Shown: positions 25,844 to 34,132, counted from the first letter of the stretch. The stretch: 38,098 nt of DNA from Bacteroidota bacterium (GCA_021813585.1 JAKAJV010000024.1:1-38098), one strand, 5' to 3'. Notes: generated by a model from the sequence alone, not told the origin. Translations and numbers: made by a program.

Positions 25844-25968
25844 AAACCATGTTAGTAGAGAATTCTTAAAGACTAGTATACCGGTAAATCCTAAGCCTCA
25901 TCTTTCTCAAAACATTTTAATCAAAATTAATTCCATTAATTAATCACCTATAAACTACTGGAGTAAGC

Positions 25969-28900
25969 ATGAATAAATATACTGTATTCGTACTTTCGGC
26001 AATTGCTGGATTAATATTTTCTACCAGCATTCTTGCTCAAAGTGCCGCATCCGTTGAATGGAAATGCGTTCCGCCTGACAGCCTTAATGTATCGGCAGTT
26101 GCAGGGAATGTAGCCGGGCAGCCTCTGGGCGGTACTATGATTGCGAGAGATTATGCAGGGGTATTGAGTAACGGCACTACAACCGGTCCCTTAGGAAAAT
26201 ATCAAAGATGGTATTTGAATGCAAACTGGCCGAATGATACCGTCATGAATCCGGCCCGCTACATTCAGGCAACGGCATCTCCTCAGAAGACCTATACTTT
26301 TAATGTAACGTCAATTTCGTTTTACCTTAATTCCGGGGGAACGGGTAATATGAAAGCTAGCGTTTATTGTTCAACTGACCCGTCTTTTTCTACTTCCACA
26401 TTACTGGATACAGGCTTTGCGGTTTCCAGGGATACTGTTGCTCAGCATGTCTATTCCGTAAATTTAACGGTAGCAGACGGACAGTCAATCTATCTTAGAA
26501 TATTCCCTTGGCTGCCGGGCGGCTCCACAAATTCTGGCAAATACATTTATCTTCAGGATGTAATAATCTCCGGTACCTCGATGGGTGTTACGTATCCTGC
26601 TTCTGCAACATGGCCTTTAACAAATCCCAGTTCCGGGGGAACCGGTCAATCGGTAACTACAGCAGGGCAGGTACTATCCGGCGACGAATATCTTAATAAC
26701 ATGGGCATCAACCAATATTCCGGCCCTAACTCAAGTCAGAGGCTGAGAATTTCCAATAACAGCTGGCCTGCAAACCAGACAACGCAGATTGACACTGTAT
26801 TTGCTCAGTTTGCCGTATCGCCGAAGCCGGGCTTTAAGCTTCATGTTAATTCGGTTTCACTCGGCATTGCCGCCGCATCAATAAATACGATGAAGGCGAA
26901 TATTTATTATTCTACAGATTCTACTTTCGCTACTAAAACATTAATTAATTATTCAACCGGCGATACTGCTAACAACTATTTAAGATTGGACTCGCTTACT
27001 ACAGTAACGGCTTCGCCGGGCGTAGTTGTTAATTCCGGCGGGACTTTTTATGTAAGAATCTATCCTTGGGTAAATAACGATCCTAGCGTTAGAACAGGAA
27101 AATATGTCTGCATTCAAAATGTGGTAATAGGCGGAGCTATAGAAGGGACTCCGAATCCGGCTTCTTCAATTTGGCCTTTGCAGACAGATCAGAACCCCAT
27201 TACCACCGGCTCGGTAAATGCAGCGGCTCAGGCTTTCAGTTCTGCAATGAAGTTTTATGGATTTACACAATTGCCGACGGTTGCAGGTTATCAGACTACA
27301 GTGGGTGCAATTCAAACTGTTGTAAAAACCTGGAACGCAGAGCCGAACCCGGTAGACAGCATGTGGTTTCAATATGCCGTTTCGCCTAAGCACGGCGGCA
27401 CATTTTATGTTGATAGTGTTTCGTTCTTTTTAGGCGGATGGTTTTCTAGTAATTTGAGAGCCGCAGTTTATTATTCCAAAGATTCTACATTCGCAACAAA
27501 GACGTTGTTAATTCCGGATACTGCATTACCTGGAAATGCAGTGGCTCCTTTCGGCGCTTCGCTTAACCAGACTGTAAACTCCGGCGAAACATTTTATTTG
27601 AGGTTTTACCCCCACGATACAAAAGCCGAAGGCTGGGCGAAGCTTATTGCAGTCGATAGTATTATGATCGCGGGGACAACCGTCGGTGTAACAGCCGATC
27701 CTCCTACTGTAACCACCGCAAATGTTACAAATATATCAACAACATTCGCTGCAAGCGGAGGTAATATTTCTACCGACGGCGGCGCCCCCGTTACTGCACG
27801 GGGAGTTGTGTGGGATACTGCAAGCGCTCCGACAGTTGCAGGGCACAAGACGAACGACGGTGCAGGCTCAGGCTCATTTGTTAGTACCGTAACCAACTTG
27901 ACGGCAGGCAGGACATATCATCTGCGCGCATACGCCACTAACAGTGCGGGAACCTCATACGGCAGCGAAGTAGTATTTACGACTCTTGATTCTACGCAGG
28001 TGCCCACCGTTATAACAACTGCGGTTACAAATATTCTTGTTGCCACTGCAATATCCGGCGGGCAGGTTACTGCCTGGGGCGGAGATACCGTAAGCGCCCG
28101 CGGAGTTTGCTGGAATACAACCGGCAATCCTACAATTGCAGACAGCAAAACAGTAGACGGTAGCGGTTTGGGAACTTACACAAGTACGCTATATCCTCTA
28201 ACTGCCAACACTACATACTACGTTAGAGCCTATGCAACCAACAGCATCGGCACAGGGTACGGAGTTGTAGATACGTTTATGACTCAGTCTCCTGCACCTC
28301 CGGTTACTAAAGTTGTTGCCAAAGATGGCAGCGGAGACTACACCACAGTACAAGCCGCCTTCGATGCCGTACCGGATAACTATACAGGCACATATACAAT
28401 TTTCGTTAAGAACGGCGTGTACAAGGAAAAGCTGATGCTGGCACAAACCAAAGTGAACGTAGTGCTCGAAGGTGAAAGCCGGGACAGCACCATTTTAACA
28501 TACGATGATTATGCCGGTAAAAATAATCTCGGAACGTCCGGTTCCTACAGTGTTGATATTGAAGGAACGGATTTTACTGCCAAGAATATTACTTTCCAGA
28601 ATACGGTTGTTAACGACGGTTCTGTTGCCAATCAGCAGGCGGTGGCCCTAGAAACCAACGGCGACAGACAGAGTTATTACAACTGTAAAATACTCGGTTA
28701 CCAGGATACCTATTACTCCAGAGGCGCGCATGGAACTGACCGCATCTACATGAAGGACTGTTATATTGCCGGCTCGGTCGATTTTATTTTCGGGCGCGAT
28801 ATAGTAGTATTCGACAGCTGCGAAATTCATATCAACAGGAACGGAGGCACATTAACGGCAGCGTCTACAGATGCTGCATCAAGCTTCGGGTACGTATTCC

Positions 28901-29799
28901 TTAATTGTAAGATAAGTGCCGACTCAATCGGCTTTGACGGTACACCGATTACCTCGTTCGCTTTGGGAAGGCCCTGGCAGGGCGCACCTAGAACAGTTTA
29001 CATTAATTGCTATGAGCCCGCAAGCTTAAGTCCGGGCGGCTGGCTAACATGGAACGTTACACCTGGTCTCTATGCAGAGTACAAATGTACGGGTCCGGGA
29101 TTTTTACCGGCACAAAGAATTTCCATTGGCCGTCAGCTTACAGATGCAGAAGCAGCAGGCTACACCCTAAACAATATTTTCTCAAAGAATTCAAATCCTT
29201 CATTTGCATATGATTGGGTTGTTAACCAGTCGGTTTTGCCCGTAGAGCTGGTTACCTTTACTGCGGATGTAGAAAATGAAAATGTTGTTTTGAAATGGGC
29301 AACTGCGACTGAAATAAACAACCGAGGCTTCGAAGTAGAAAGAGCTCCGGCGGGAAGCAGCAGCTATGAAGATATCGGATTCGTTAACGGTTCCGGAACC
29401 AGTACATCAACAAAGCAGTATTCATATGTTGATAAAATTCCTTCCGGCAGCAGCGGGTTTACTTACAGGCTGAAGCAGATAGACTACGACGGAACTTTCA
29501 AATATTCAAACACGATTGAAGTTAAGGTCGTTCCGCTGCAATTTAATCTTTACCAGAATTATCCTAACCCGTTTAACCCATCTACAACCATAAAGTACAG
29601 CCTGCCCGAAGCGCAGAATGTTACTATTAAGGTGTACGATATGCTCGGTCAGGAAGTAGCTACGTTGATAAATACGTTCCAGAAGCCGGGAAATTACCAG
29701 TTGACATTTAATGCTGATAAATATGCCAGCGGTATTTACTTCTATACCATACATGCGGGCAAATTTAATTCCACAAAGAAGATGATGCTTCTTAAATAA
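25969..29799 (+). CDS. Modular T9SS-secreted pectin methylesterase (CE8) with three candidate binding domains
   Basis: A 1276-residue enzyme. Signal peptide 1-24; three divergent copies of a beta-rich domain at about 26-205, 207-392 and 396-570; two fibronectin-III-like domains about 578-668 and 674-770; CE8 beta-helix about 778-1080; a pre-sorting beta-sandwich about 1089-1185; T9SS type A domain about 1190-1276 (NYPNPFNPST, ending KKMMLLK). CE8 signatures are clear: VVAKDGSGDYTTVQAAFDAV, QQAVALETNGDR, YQDTYY (catalytic Asp near 912), GSVDFIFG (second Asp near 938) and LGRPW (Arg near 1002). It removes methyl groups from homogalacturonan so that pectate lyases can act. Domain 1 is most like the one in the pectate lyase at 9378; copies 2 and 3 have diverged. 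GGAG precedes the ATG by 8 nt. Confidence 0.92.
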   Translation: MNKYTVFVLSAIAGLIFSTSILAQSAASVEWKCVPPDSLNVSAVAGNVAGQPLGGTMIARDYAGVLSNGTTTGPLGKYQRWYLNANWPNDTVMNPARYIQATASPQKTYTFNVTSISFYLNSGGTGNMKASVYCSTDPSFSTSTLLDTGFAVSRDTVAQHVYSVNLTVADGQSIYLRIFPWLPGGSTNSGKYIYLQDVIISGTSMGVTYPASATWPLTNPSSGGTGQSVTTAGQVLSGDEYLNNMGINQYSGPNSSQRLRISNNSWPANQTTQIDTVFAQFAVSPKPGFKLHVNSVSLGIAAASINTMKANIYYSTDSTFATKTLINYSTGDTANNYLRLDSLTTVTASPGVVVNSGGTFYVRIYPWVNNDPSVRTGKYVCIQNVVIGGAIEGTPNPASSIWPLQTDQNPITTGSVNAAAQAFSSAMKFYGFTQLPTVAGYQTTVGAIQTVVKTWNAEPNPVDSMWFQYAVSPKHGGTFYVDSVSFFLGGWFSSNLRAAVYYSKDSTFATKTLLIPDTALPGNAVAPFGASLNQTVNSGETFYLRFYPHDTKAEGWAKLIAVDSIMIAGTTVGVTADPPTVTTANVTNISTTFAASGGNISTDGGAPVTARGVVWDTASAPTVAGHKTNDGAGSGSFVSTVTNLTAGRTYHLRAYATNSAGTSYGSEVVFTTLDSTQVPTVITTAVTNILVATAISGGQVTAWGGDTVSARGVCWNTTGNPTIADSKTVDGSGLGTYTSTLYPLTANTTYYVRAYATNSIGTGYGVVDTFMTQSPAPPVTKVVAKDGSGDYTTVQAAFDAVPDNYTGTYTIFVKNGVYKEKLMLAQTKVNVVLEGESRDSTILTYDDYAGKNNLGTSGSYSVDIEGTDFTAKNITFQNTVVNDGSVANQQAVALETNGDRQSYYNCKILGYQDTYYSRGAHGTDRIYMKDCYIAGSVDFIFGRDIVVFDSCEIHINRNGGTLTAASTDAASSFGYVFLNCKISADSIGFDGTPITSFALGRPWQGAPRTVYINCYEPASLSPGGWLTWNVTPGLYAEYKCTGPGFLPAQRISIGRQLTDAEAAGYTLNNIFSKNSNPSFAYDWVVNQSVLPVELVTFTADVENENVVLKWATATEINNRGFEVERAPAGSSSYEDIGFVNGSGTSTSTKQYSYVDKIPSGSSGFTYRLKQIDYDGTFKYSNTIEVKVVPLQFNLYQNYPNPFNPSTTIKYSLPEAQNVTIKVYDMLGQEVATLINTFQKPGNYQLTFNADKYASGIYFYTIHAGKFNSTKKMMLLK

Positions 29800-29808
29800 C
29801 GACATTCA

Positions 29809-29848
29809 ACTGCCTTGAAGGCTTAACTGGCTTTCAAGGCAGTTTTAT
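29809..29848 (+). terminator. Intrinsic terminator of the methylesterase gene
   Basis: ACTGCCTTGAA and TTCAAGGCAGT form an 11-bp perfect stem with a 13-nt loop, immediately followed by TTTTATTA, 10 bp after the stop codon. Confidence 0.8.
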
Positions 29849-29854
29849 TAATAT

Positions 29855-29995
29855 CTCATGTTACGCAAAATTATAAAGCTTGAGTGTCATACCCGCGAAA
29901 GCGGGTATCCAAGATGCGAATATGATAAAAAATGGATTCCCACTTTCGTGGGAATGACAATGCGGACATCAAAATGTATTCCTGCGTAACATGAG
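29855..29995. mobile_element. 141-bp TTACGCA inverted-repeat element with probable target duplication
   Basis: CTCATGTTACGCA (29855-29867) is exactly inverted at the other end as TGCGTAACATGAG (29983-29995). TTAATAT stands directly outside both ends (29848-29854 and 29996-30002), as expected for a 7-bp target-site duplication. Inside is a second inverted pair of the kind TGTCATacCCGCGAAAGCGGG and CCACTTTCGTGGGaatgaca, a common bacterial repeat. No transposase is encoded, so it is a non-autonomous (MITE-like) element. Confidence 0.7.
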
Positions 29996-30045
29996 TTAAT
30001 ATATCAACCGGTAAGCTGAAGTAATGATGATGCGGCTTTAATCCG

Positions 30046-30160
30046 CCTTCTCCCGTAAGTTTTCGGGATTCGGCGGACGAGAAGGTTGGATATAATTTCC
30101 CGTCGCTTGCGACGGAACAGAGTTCGGGGCTTGCCCCGAAGTTCATACCATTGATTTGAG
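30046..30160. repeat. Three consecutive hairpins and dispersed repeat copy 2
   Basis: CCTTCTC/GAGAAGG (30046-30085), CCGTCGCTTGCGACGG (30100-30115) and TTCGGGGCTTGCCCCGAA (30123-30140) are followed by GTTCATACCATTGATT. The last part matches 2001-2046. This looks like a composite intergenic repeat rather than a gene-specific regulator. Confidence 0.6.
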
Positions 30161-30194
30161 TTGATGCGATTATAATTGATAATATGGAGAAATA

Positions 30195-31820
30195 ATGAGA
30201 GTTAATAGTAAGCGGCTTAATCCGGTTAGGTTAAAATTTTTTAGTGTAATACTTTTTACGCTTATTGCCTGCGGGCTTACCTTATCGTTGGGAAGCAACG
30301 CAGCAGAACAAAAAAATAGTAAGTCAAAAATTTTAGTAGACGGTGCCGGCAGCAGTTTTGTAGGAGACGGACTAACCGACAATACAAAAGCTATCCAGGC
30401 CGCTATAGACAGTGTTTATAATGCAGGCGGCGGAGTAGTGGAGTTTTCGAACGGAAAATTTCTTACCGGTCCCTTTGTCTTAAGAAGCAATATAACTCTG
30501 CAAATTGATAGTTCGGCTACAATTTTGGCAACTCAAAATCAAAAGGCTTATTACTATCCCAATACAGATACTACCAAACCGCCGGCATCATTACAAAATT
30601 TTATTTATGCAAAAAATGCGGTGAACATAACTATTACGGGAGGCGGTACAATTGACGGGCAGGGACAGCCGTGGTGGGATTCGGTTAACGCAGCAAAAGC
30701 GAAGGGACTATCCACATTGCCTTTAAGGCCGAGACTAATTGAGCTGGATAATTCAAAGCATATTTTAATAACAAACATAACGTTAAAAAATGCGCCGATG
30801 TTTCATCTGTGCCCGCAGTACTCTTACGATGTGAACATCAACCACATTAAGATACTGGCGCCGTCAAATTCACCCAACACCGATGGTATCGATCCGGCGC
30901 AATGCCATCATGTAAGGATATCATATTGCACAATAGACAACGGAGACGACGATATCGCTGTCGGCGCCAGCCACAACGATCCTTCGTGGCCGGGGGCTGC
31001 TGCTAATACCGATATAATAATTTCTCACTGCACATTCCTTCACGGACACGGGTGCTCTATCGGAAGCTATACATCCGGCGGAGTAGACAGCATGCTTGTT
31101 GACAGCTGCACATTTAACGGTACTGATAACGGCTTCAGGATAAAATCCGAGAGAGGAAGAGGCGGCGATATTAGAGGAATTACATACAGCAACGTTACCA
31201 TGACGAATGTTCGATACCCGATTTATTTTTCCGAATATTATCCGCATATTCCATCTCAGACTGATCCTGCTCAAACCGTAAATTCTACCACGCCGCATTA
31301 CCATGATATAACAATTAAGAATTTAACTTCAACCGGATCGCCTTATGCCGGCGTAATTGTAGGGCTTCCCGAAATGTTTATTAATAATATTCATCTTCAA
31401 AATGTAAATATCTCTGCCGGCTCCGGAATGCAAATAAGAAACGCAAGCGTTGATACGGTAAATACGAACGTAAAGGTCAATTCAGGTACTGCATTCCTAA
31501 TGGAAGTGAACAGTACAGTGAGCGGCGTAACCGCTGTTAATGATGCTGTTGTACCTGCCGGATTTTTACTGGAACAAAATTATCCGAATCCTTTTAATCC
31601 GACTACAAAATTGTCATTTGTCATTGGTCATTCGTCATTTGTTTCATTAAAAGTTTATGACGCTCTGGGAAGAGAAATTGAAACACTTGTAAATGAAGAA
31701 AAGCCTGCCGGTATTTACTGGGCTGAATTCGACGGAAGTAAATATTCCAGCGGAATATATTTCTACATGATTCATGCTGGTAATTTTTCTGCAGTAAGAA
31801 AAATGGTTTTAATAAAATAA
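30195..31820 (+). CDS. T9SS-secreted GH28 polygalacturonase
   Basis: A 541-residue hydrolase of homogalacturonan. N-terminal signal about 1-36; GH28 beta-helix about 45-440, starting ILVDGAGSSFVGDGLTDNTK; the four family motifs are visible as NTDGID near 229, GDDDIA near 251 (catalytic Asp pair), GHGCSIGS near 285 and RIKSERGRGG near 315; T9SS domain about 456-541 (NYPNPFNPTT, ending RKMVLIK). GGAG lies 6 nt before the ATG. The sorting domain contains a 7-bp tandem repeat (31613-31640). The enzyme probably works outside the cell alongside the lyases. It could be an exo- or endo-enzyme; the sequence alone does not settle that. Confidence 0.92.
   Translation: MRVNSKRLNPVRLKFFSVILFTLIACGLTLSLGSNAAEQKNSKSKILVDGAGSSFVGDGLTDNTKAIQAAIDSVYNAGGGVVEFSNGKFLTGPFVLRSNITLQIDSSATILATQNQKAYYYPNTDTTKPPASLQNFIYAKNAVNITITGGGTIDGQGQPWWDSVNAAKAKGLSTLPLRPRLIELDNSKHILITNITLKNAPMFHLCPQYSYDVNINHIKILAPSNSPNTDGIDPAQCHHVRISYCTIDNGDDDIAVGASHNDPSWPGAAANTDIIISHCTFLHGHGCSIGSYTSGGVDSMLVDSCTFNGTDNGFRIKSERGRGGDIRGITYSNVTMTNVRYPIYFSEYYPHIPSQTDPAQTVNSTTPHYHDITIKNLTSTGSPYAGVIVGLPEMFINNIHLQNVNISAGSGMQIRNASVDTVNTNVKVNSGTAFLMEVNSTVSGVTAVNDAVVPAGFLLEQNYPNPFNPTTKLSFVIGHSSFVSLKVYDALGREIETLVNEEKPAGIYWAEFDGSKYSSGIYFYMIHAGNFSAVRKMVLIK
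31613..31640 (+). repeat. Four 7-bp tandem units GTCATTN inside the GH28 sorting domain
   Basis: GTCATTT, GTCATTG, GTCATTC, GTCATTT in direct succession encode FVIGHSSF. The segment has the same length as the matching strand in other sorting domains of the window (for example YQVPKSSF in the protein at 8288), so the repeat replaces rather than lengthens the domain. Confidence 0.65.
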
Positions 31821-31846
31821 CGACATTAATCATATAAATTACAAAA

Positions 31847-32026
31847 ATGAAAAATGCCGGTATTATAGCTATAGTATTAGCTATTGTACTTGCTTTCAAA
31901 GCTTATCAAAGTAAAGTAATTGTGTACACAATCGGCGATTCAACAATGTGTTTGTTCGGCACTGCGAATGCAAAGCACCAGCGGGGCTGGGCACAGATGC
32001 TGCCGCAGTTCTTTACCCTTGGGTGA
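31847..32026 (+). pseudogene. Truncated N-terminus of a CE12 rhamnogalacturonan acetylesterase
   Basis: A 59-codon frame starts with a membrane/signal segment (GIIAIVLAIVLAFKAY) and continues VIVYTIGDSTMCLFG and RGWAQMLPQFF, the first block of SGNH esterases of family CE12, then stops at TGA 32024-32026. Family members usually run to over 200 residues, and the catalytic Asp-His block is missing, so this is a broken remnant. The intact CE12 function would deacetylate rhamnogalacturonan. No continuation was found in the next 60 bp before the PL10 gene. Confidence 0.7.
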
Positions 32027-32092
32027 ATTTTATTCTTATTTGAAACTTTTCCCATATACATAACTATTAGCCACAACGAACCAGAGCCAAGA

Positions 32093-33283
32093 ATGAATTA
32101 TAAAAATCTCCCGGCAAAAAACAATCTATTATTTCTAATTTTTATTTTATGCTTCTTTTTCTCTTTGGCATATTCACAGCCAACAAAGAGATTGCCGGAA
32201 AAAGCAATTGATGTCTCGGGATTTTATGACAGCGCTCATCATTGGAAAGATATTACCGGCGATGAACAGGTAATTAGATTGCTTCCGGATCAGAAGAGAT
32301 ACAAACCTAAGCAGGTAAAAGAAATTGCCGGCAACATTTTACTATACCAGCAGAAGAACGGAGGCTGGCCAAAGAACTATGACATGCTTGCGATATTAAC
32401 TGCTGATCAAAAAAAAATTTTGAAGGAAGGCAAGGATTCTCTCCGGACAACTTTCGATAACGGTGCTACTCATTCGCAGGTTGAATACCTTGCAAAAGCA
32501 TATTCTTTATTGAAAGATAAAAGATATGCCGATGCTGCATTAAGAGGAATTCAATTTATGCTGGACGCACAATATCCGAACGGCGGTTTCCCTCAGTTCT
32601 ATCCGGATACAAGCGGCTACAGAAAATATATTACTTTCAACGACGGCGCGATGATAGGCGTAATGAAAGTATTTTATAATATCGTACGGAATGACCCCGA
32701 CTTTTCTTTTGTTGATGAAGCAGCGCGCGAAAGGGTTGAGAAAGCTTATAACAAAGGAATAGATTGTATTTTGAAATGCCAGATAGTTGAAAATGGAAAG
32801 CTTACTGTCTGGTGCCAGCAGCATGATAATATTGATTTCAGCCCCCGCGGTGCAAGGACGTTTGAACTGCCGTCTAAGTGCGGAGATGAAAGTGCTGATA
32901 TAGTTTTATTTTTAATGAGCATTCAAAATCCGGGTGAAGCAATAATCAGTTCGGTTAAAAGTGCGGTTGAGTGGTTTAAGGAATCGGAGCTTCACGGAAT
33001 AAGAGAAGTAACAATAAAAGCACCAAAAGTTGTTTTTAAATACCGCACAAGCGTGACAGATAGAATTGTAGTTAAAGACCCGAACGCGCCGCCGGTCTGG
33101 GCACGCTTTTATGCACTTGGAACAAACAAACCGTTTTTCAGCGACCGCAACGGCATTGCAGTTGACTCGCTTTCCAAAGTCGGCAGAGAGCGCCGCGACG
33201 GCTATACATGGTACAATTACGAGCCGCAGAAAGTGCTGGATAAGTATCCAAGGTGGTTAAAAGAAATTGAAAGAAAAGATTAA
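32093..33283 (+). CDS. Secreted PL10 pectate lyase
   Basis: A 396-residue lyase of family PL10 ((alpha/alpha)3 barrel). Signal peptide about 1-28 (FLIFILCFFFSLAYSQ); conserved blocks include ILLYQQKNGGWPKNYDM, TTFDNGATHSQVEYL, MLDAQYPNGGFPQFYP, ITFNDGAMIGVMKV, WCQQHD and WARFYALGTNKPFFSDRNG, which fit this family well. No sorting domain, so it is probably periplasmic or released differently from the PL1 enzyme. The ribosome site before ATG 32093 is weak. It follows a decayed acetylesterase and precedes an SGNH esterase in the same direction. Confidence 0.92.
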   Translation: MNYKNLPAKNNLLFLIFILCFFFSLAYSQPTKRLPEKAIDVSGFYDSAHHWKDITGDEQVIRLLPDQKRYKPKQVKEIAGNILLYQQKNGGWPKNYDMLAILTADQKKILKEGKDSLRTTFDNGATHSQVEYLAKAYSLLKDKRYADAALRGIQFMLDAQYPNGGFPQFYPDTSGYRKYITFNDGAMIGVMKVFYNIVRNDPDFSFVDEAARERVEKAYNKGIDCILKCQIVENGKLTVWCQQHDNIDFSPRGARTFELPSKCGDESADIVLFLMSIQNPGEAIISSVKSAVEWFKESELHGIREVTIKAPKVVFKYRTSVTDRIVVKDPNAPPVWARFYALGTNKPFFSDRNGIAVDSLSKVGRERRDGYTWYNYEPQKVLDKYPRWLKEIERKD

Positions 33284-33295
33284 CCATTTTCTTAA

Positions 33296-33372
33296 ACTTG
33301 AACTCAAAGCTTGGATAGTTCAAGTGTAAGTTCAAGTTCAAGTGTAAGTTCAAGTTCAAGTTCAAGTGTAAG
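33296..33372. repeat. Hairpin plus TTCAAG/TGTAAG microrepeat before the SGNH gene
   Basis: ACTTGAACT (33296-33304) is inverted as AGTTCAAGT (33317-33325), and the right arm runs into a tract of TTCAAG and TGTAAG hexamers up to about 33372, 20 bp before the next ATG. The ribosome site of that gene is embedded in the end of the tract (AGGAAA). Confidence 0.65.
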
Positions 33373-33392
33373 AATAGGAAATACATTATTAA

Positions 33393-34043
33393 ATGAGAAT
33401 AAAAAATTTTTTCATCGCAGTAATATTTTTAACTTTCTTTATGGCGATGACATCCAGCAGCGGGATAAAAGGTAAGGTTGTTTGTTTCGGAGATTCAATT
33501 ACTCACGGCGCAAAGGTTGACGGTCATAGCTGGGTTTACTTTCTTTCGAAGGGACACAAAAATATTAATTTTGTAAATGCCGGAAGAAACGGGAGAAAGA
33601 CATCTGATAAAGATCAAATTCTTCCGGTACTAAAAGAAAATCCTGATGCGGATTATTTTTTGATTTTTCTCGGGGTAAATGATCTTAAAGACGGCAACGA
33701 TAGTCTTGTAAACGTATGTGTCGAGAACATGAAATGGATGATTGAGAAAATTAGAGAGGCTAACAGCAAAACAAAAATAGTTATACTATCTCCGTCGGAT
33801 ATAAATCTCAAAACAATGTCGGCACTTAACCGGAAGAAAAAATATAATGAGAACACAAAACGCTCGCTTAAAAAGCTGGAGGCAGGTTATAAGCATCTAG
33901 CTGATGAAGATTCGGTGGGATTTATTTCGTTGCTTAATAAAGTATCACCGCCGAACTATGTTGATGGTCTTCACCCAAACTTAAAAGGTCAGCAGCAGAT
34001 TGCTAATGCGGTTTGGATAGAGATGAATAGATTATTCAAGTAG
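33393..34043 (+). CDS. Secreted SGNH/GDSL-family esterase
   Basis: A 216-residue hydrolase with signal peptide about 1-23 and all SGNH blocks: GDSIT near 33 (nucleophile Ser), NAGRNG (block II), GVND near 94 (block III) and DGLHPN near 191 (Asp-His pair). Such small esterases commonly remove acetyl groups from polysaccharides; in this locus pectin is the likely substrate, but the exact ester is not shown by sequence. It is bounded on both sides by short-repeat hairpins (33296-33372 and 34059-34132), as though it were a cassette. Confidence 0.85.
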   Translation: MRIKNFFIAVIFLTFFMAMTSSSGIKGKVVCFGDSITHGAKVDGHSWVYFLSKGHKNINFVNAGRNGRKTSDKDQILPVLKENPDADYFLIFLGVNDLKDGNDSLVNVCVENMKWMIEKIREANSKTKIVILSPSDINLKTMSALNRKKKYNENTKRSLKKLEAGYKHLADEDSVGFISLLNKVSPPNYVDGLHPNLKGQQQIANAVWIEMNRLFK

Positions 34044-34058
34044 TGATATTTACTTTTT

Positions 34059-34132
34059 CTTACTCTTACTCTTACTCCCTTTGAAAATTAGATTAAGAGT
34101 AAGAGTAAGAGTAAGATCAAGATCAAGAGTAA
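34059..34132. repeat. 19-bp perfect hairpin of CTTACT units
   Basis: CTTACTCTTACTCTTACTC (34059-34077) is exactly inverted at 34097-34115, with the right arm continuing as AAGATC/AAGAGT units to 34132. The tract ends exactly at the broken start of the pectinesterase fragment that follows. It may act as a terminator of the SGNH gene. Confidence 0.7.

Larger units (their letters stand above)
29800..30194. other. 395-bp non-coding region: terminator and two repeat elements
   Basis: Holds the methylesterase terminator, a 141-bp inverted-repeat element (29855-29995) and a run of three hairpins (30046-30140) with a dispersed repeat. GGAG at 30185 is the ribosome site of the following GH28 gene. 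No operator motif was found here. Confidence 0.65.
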
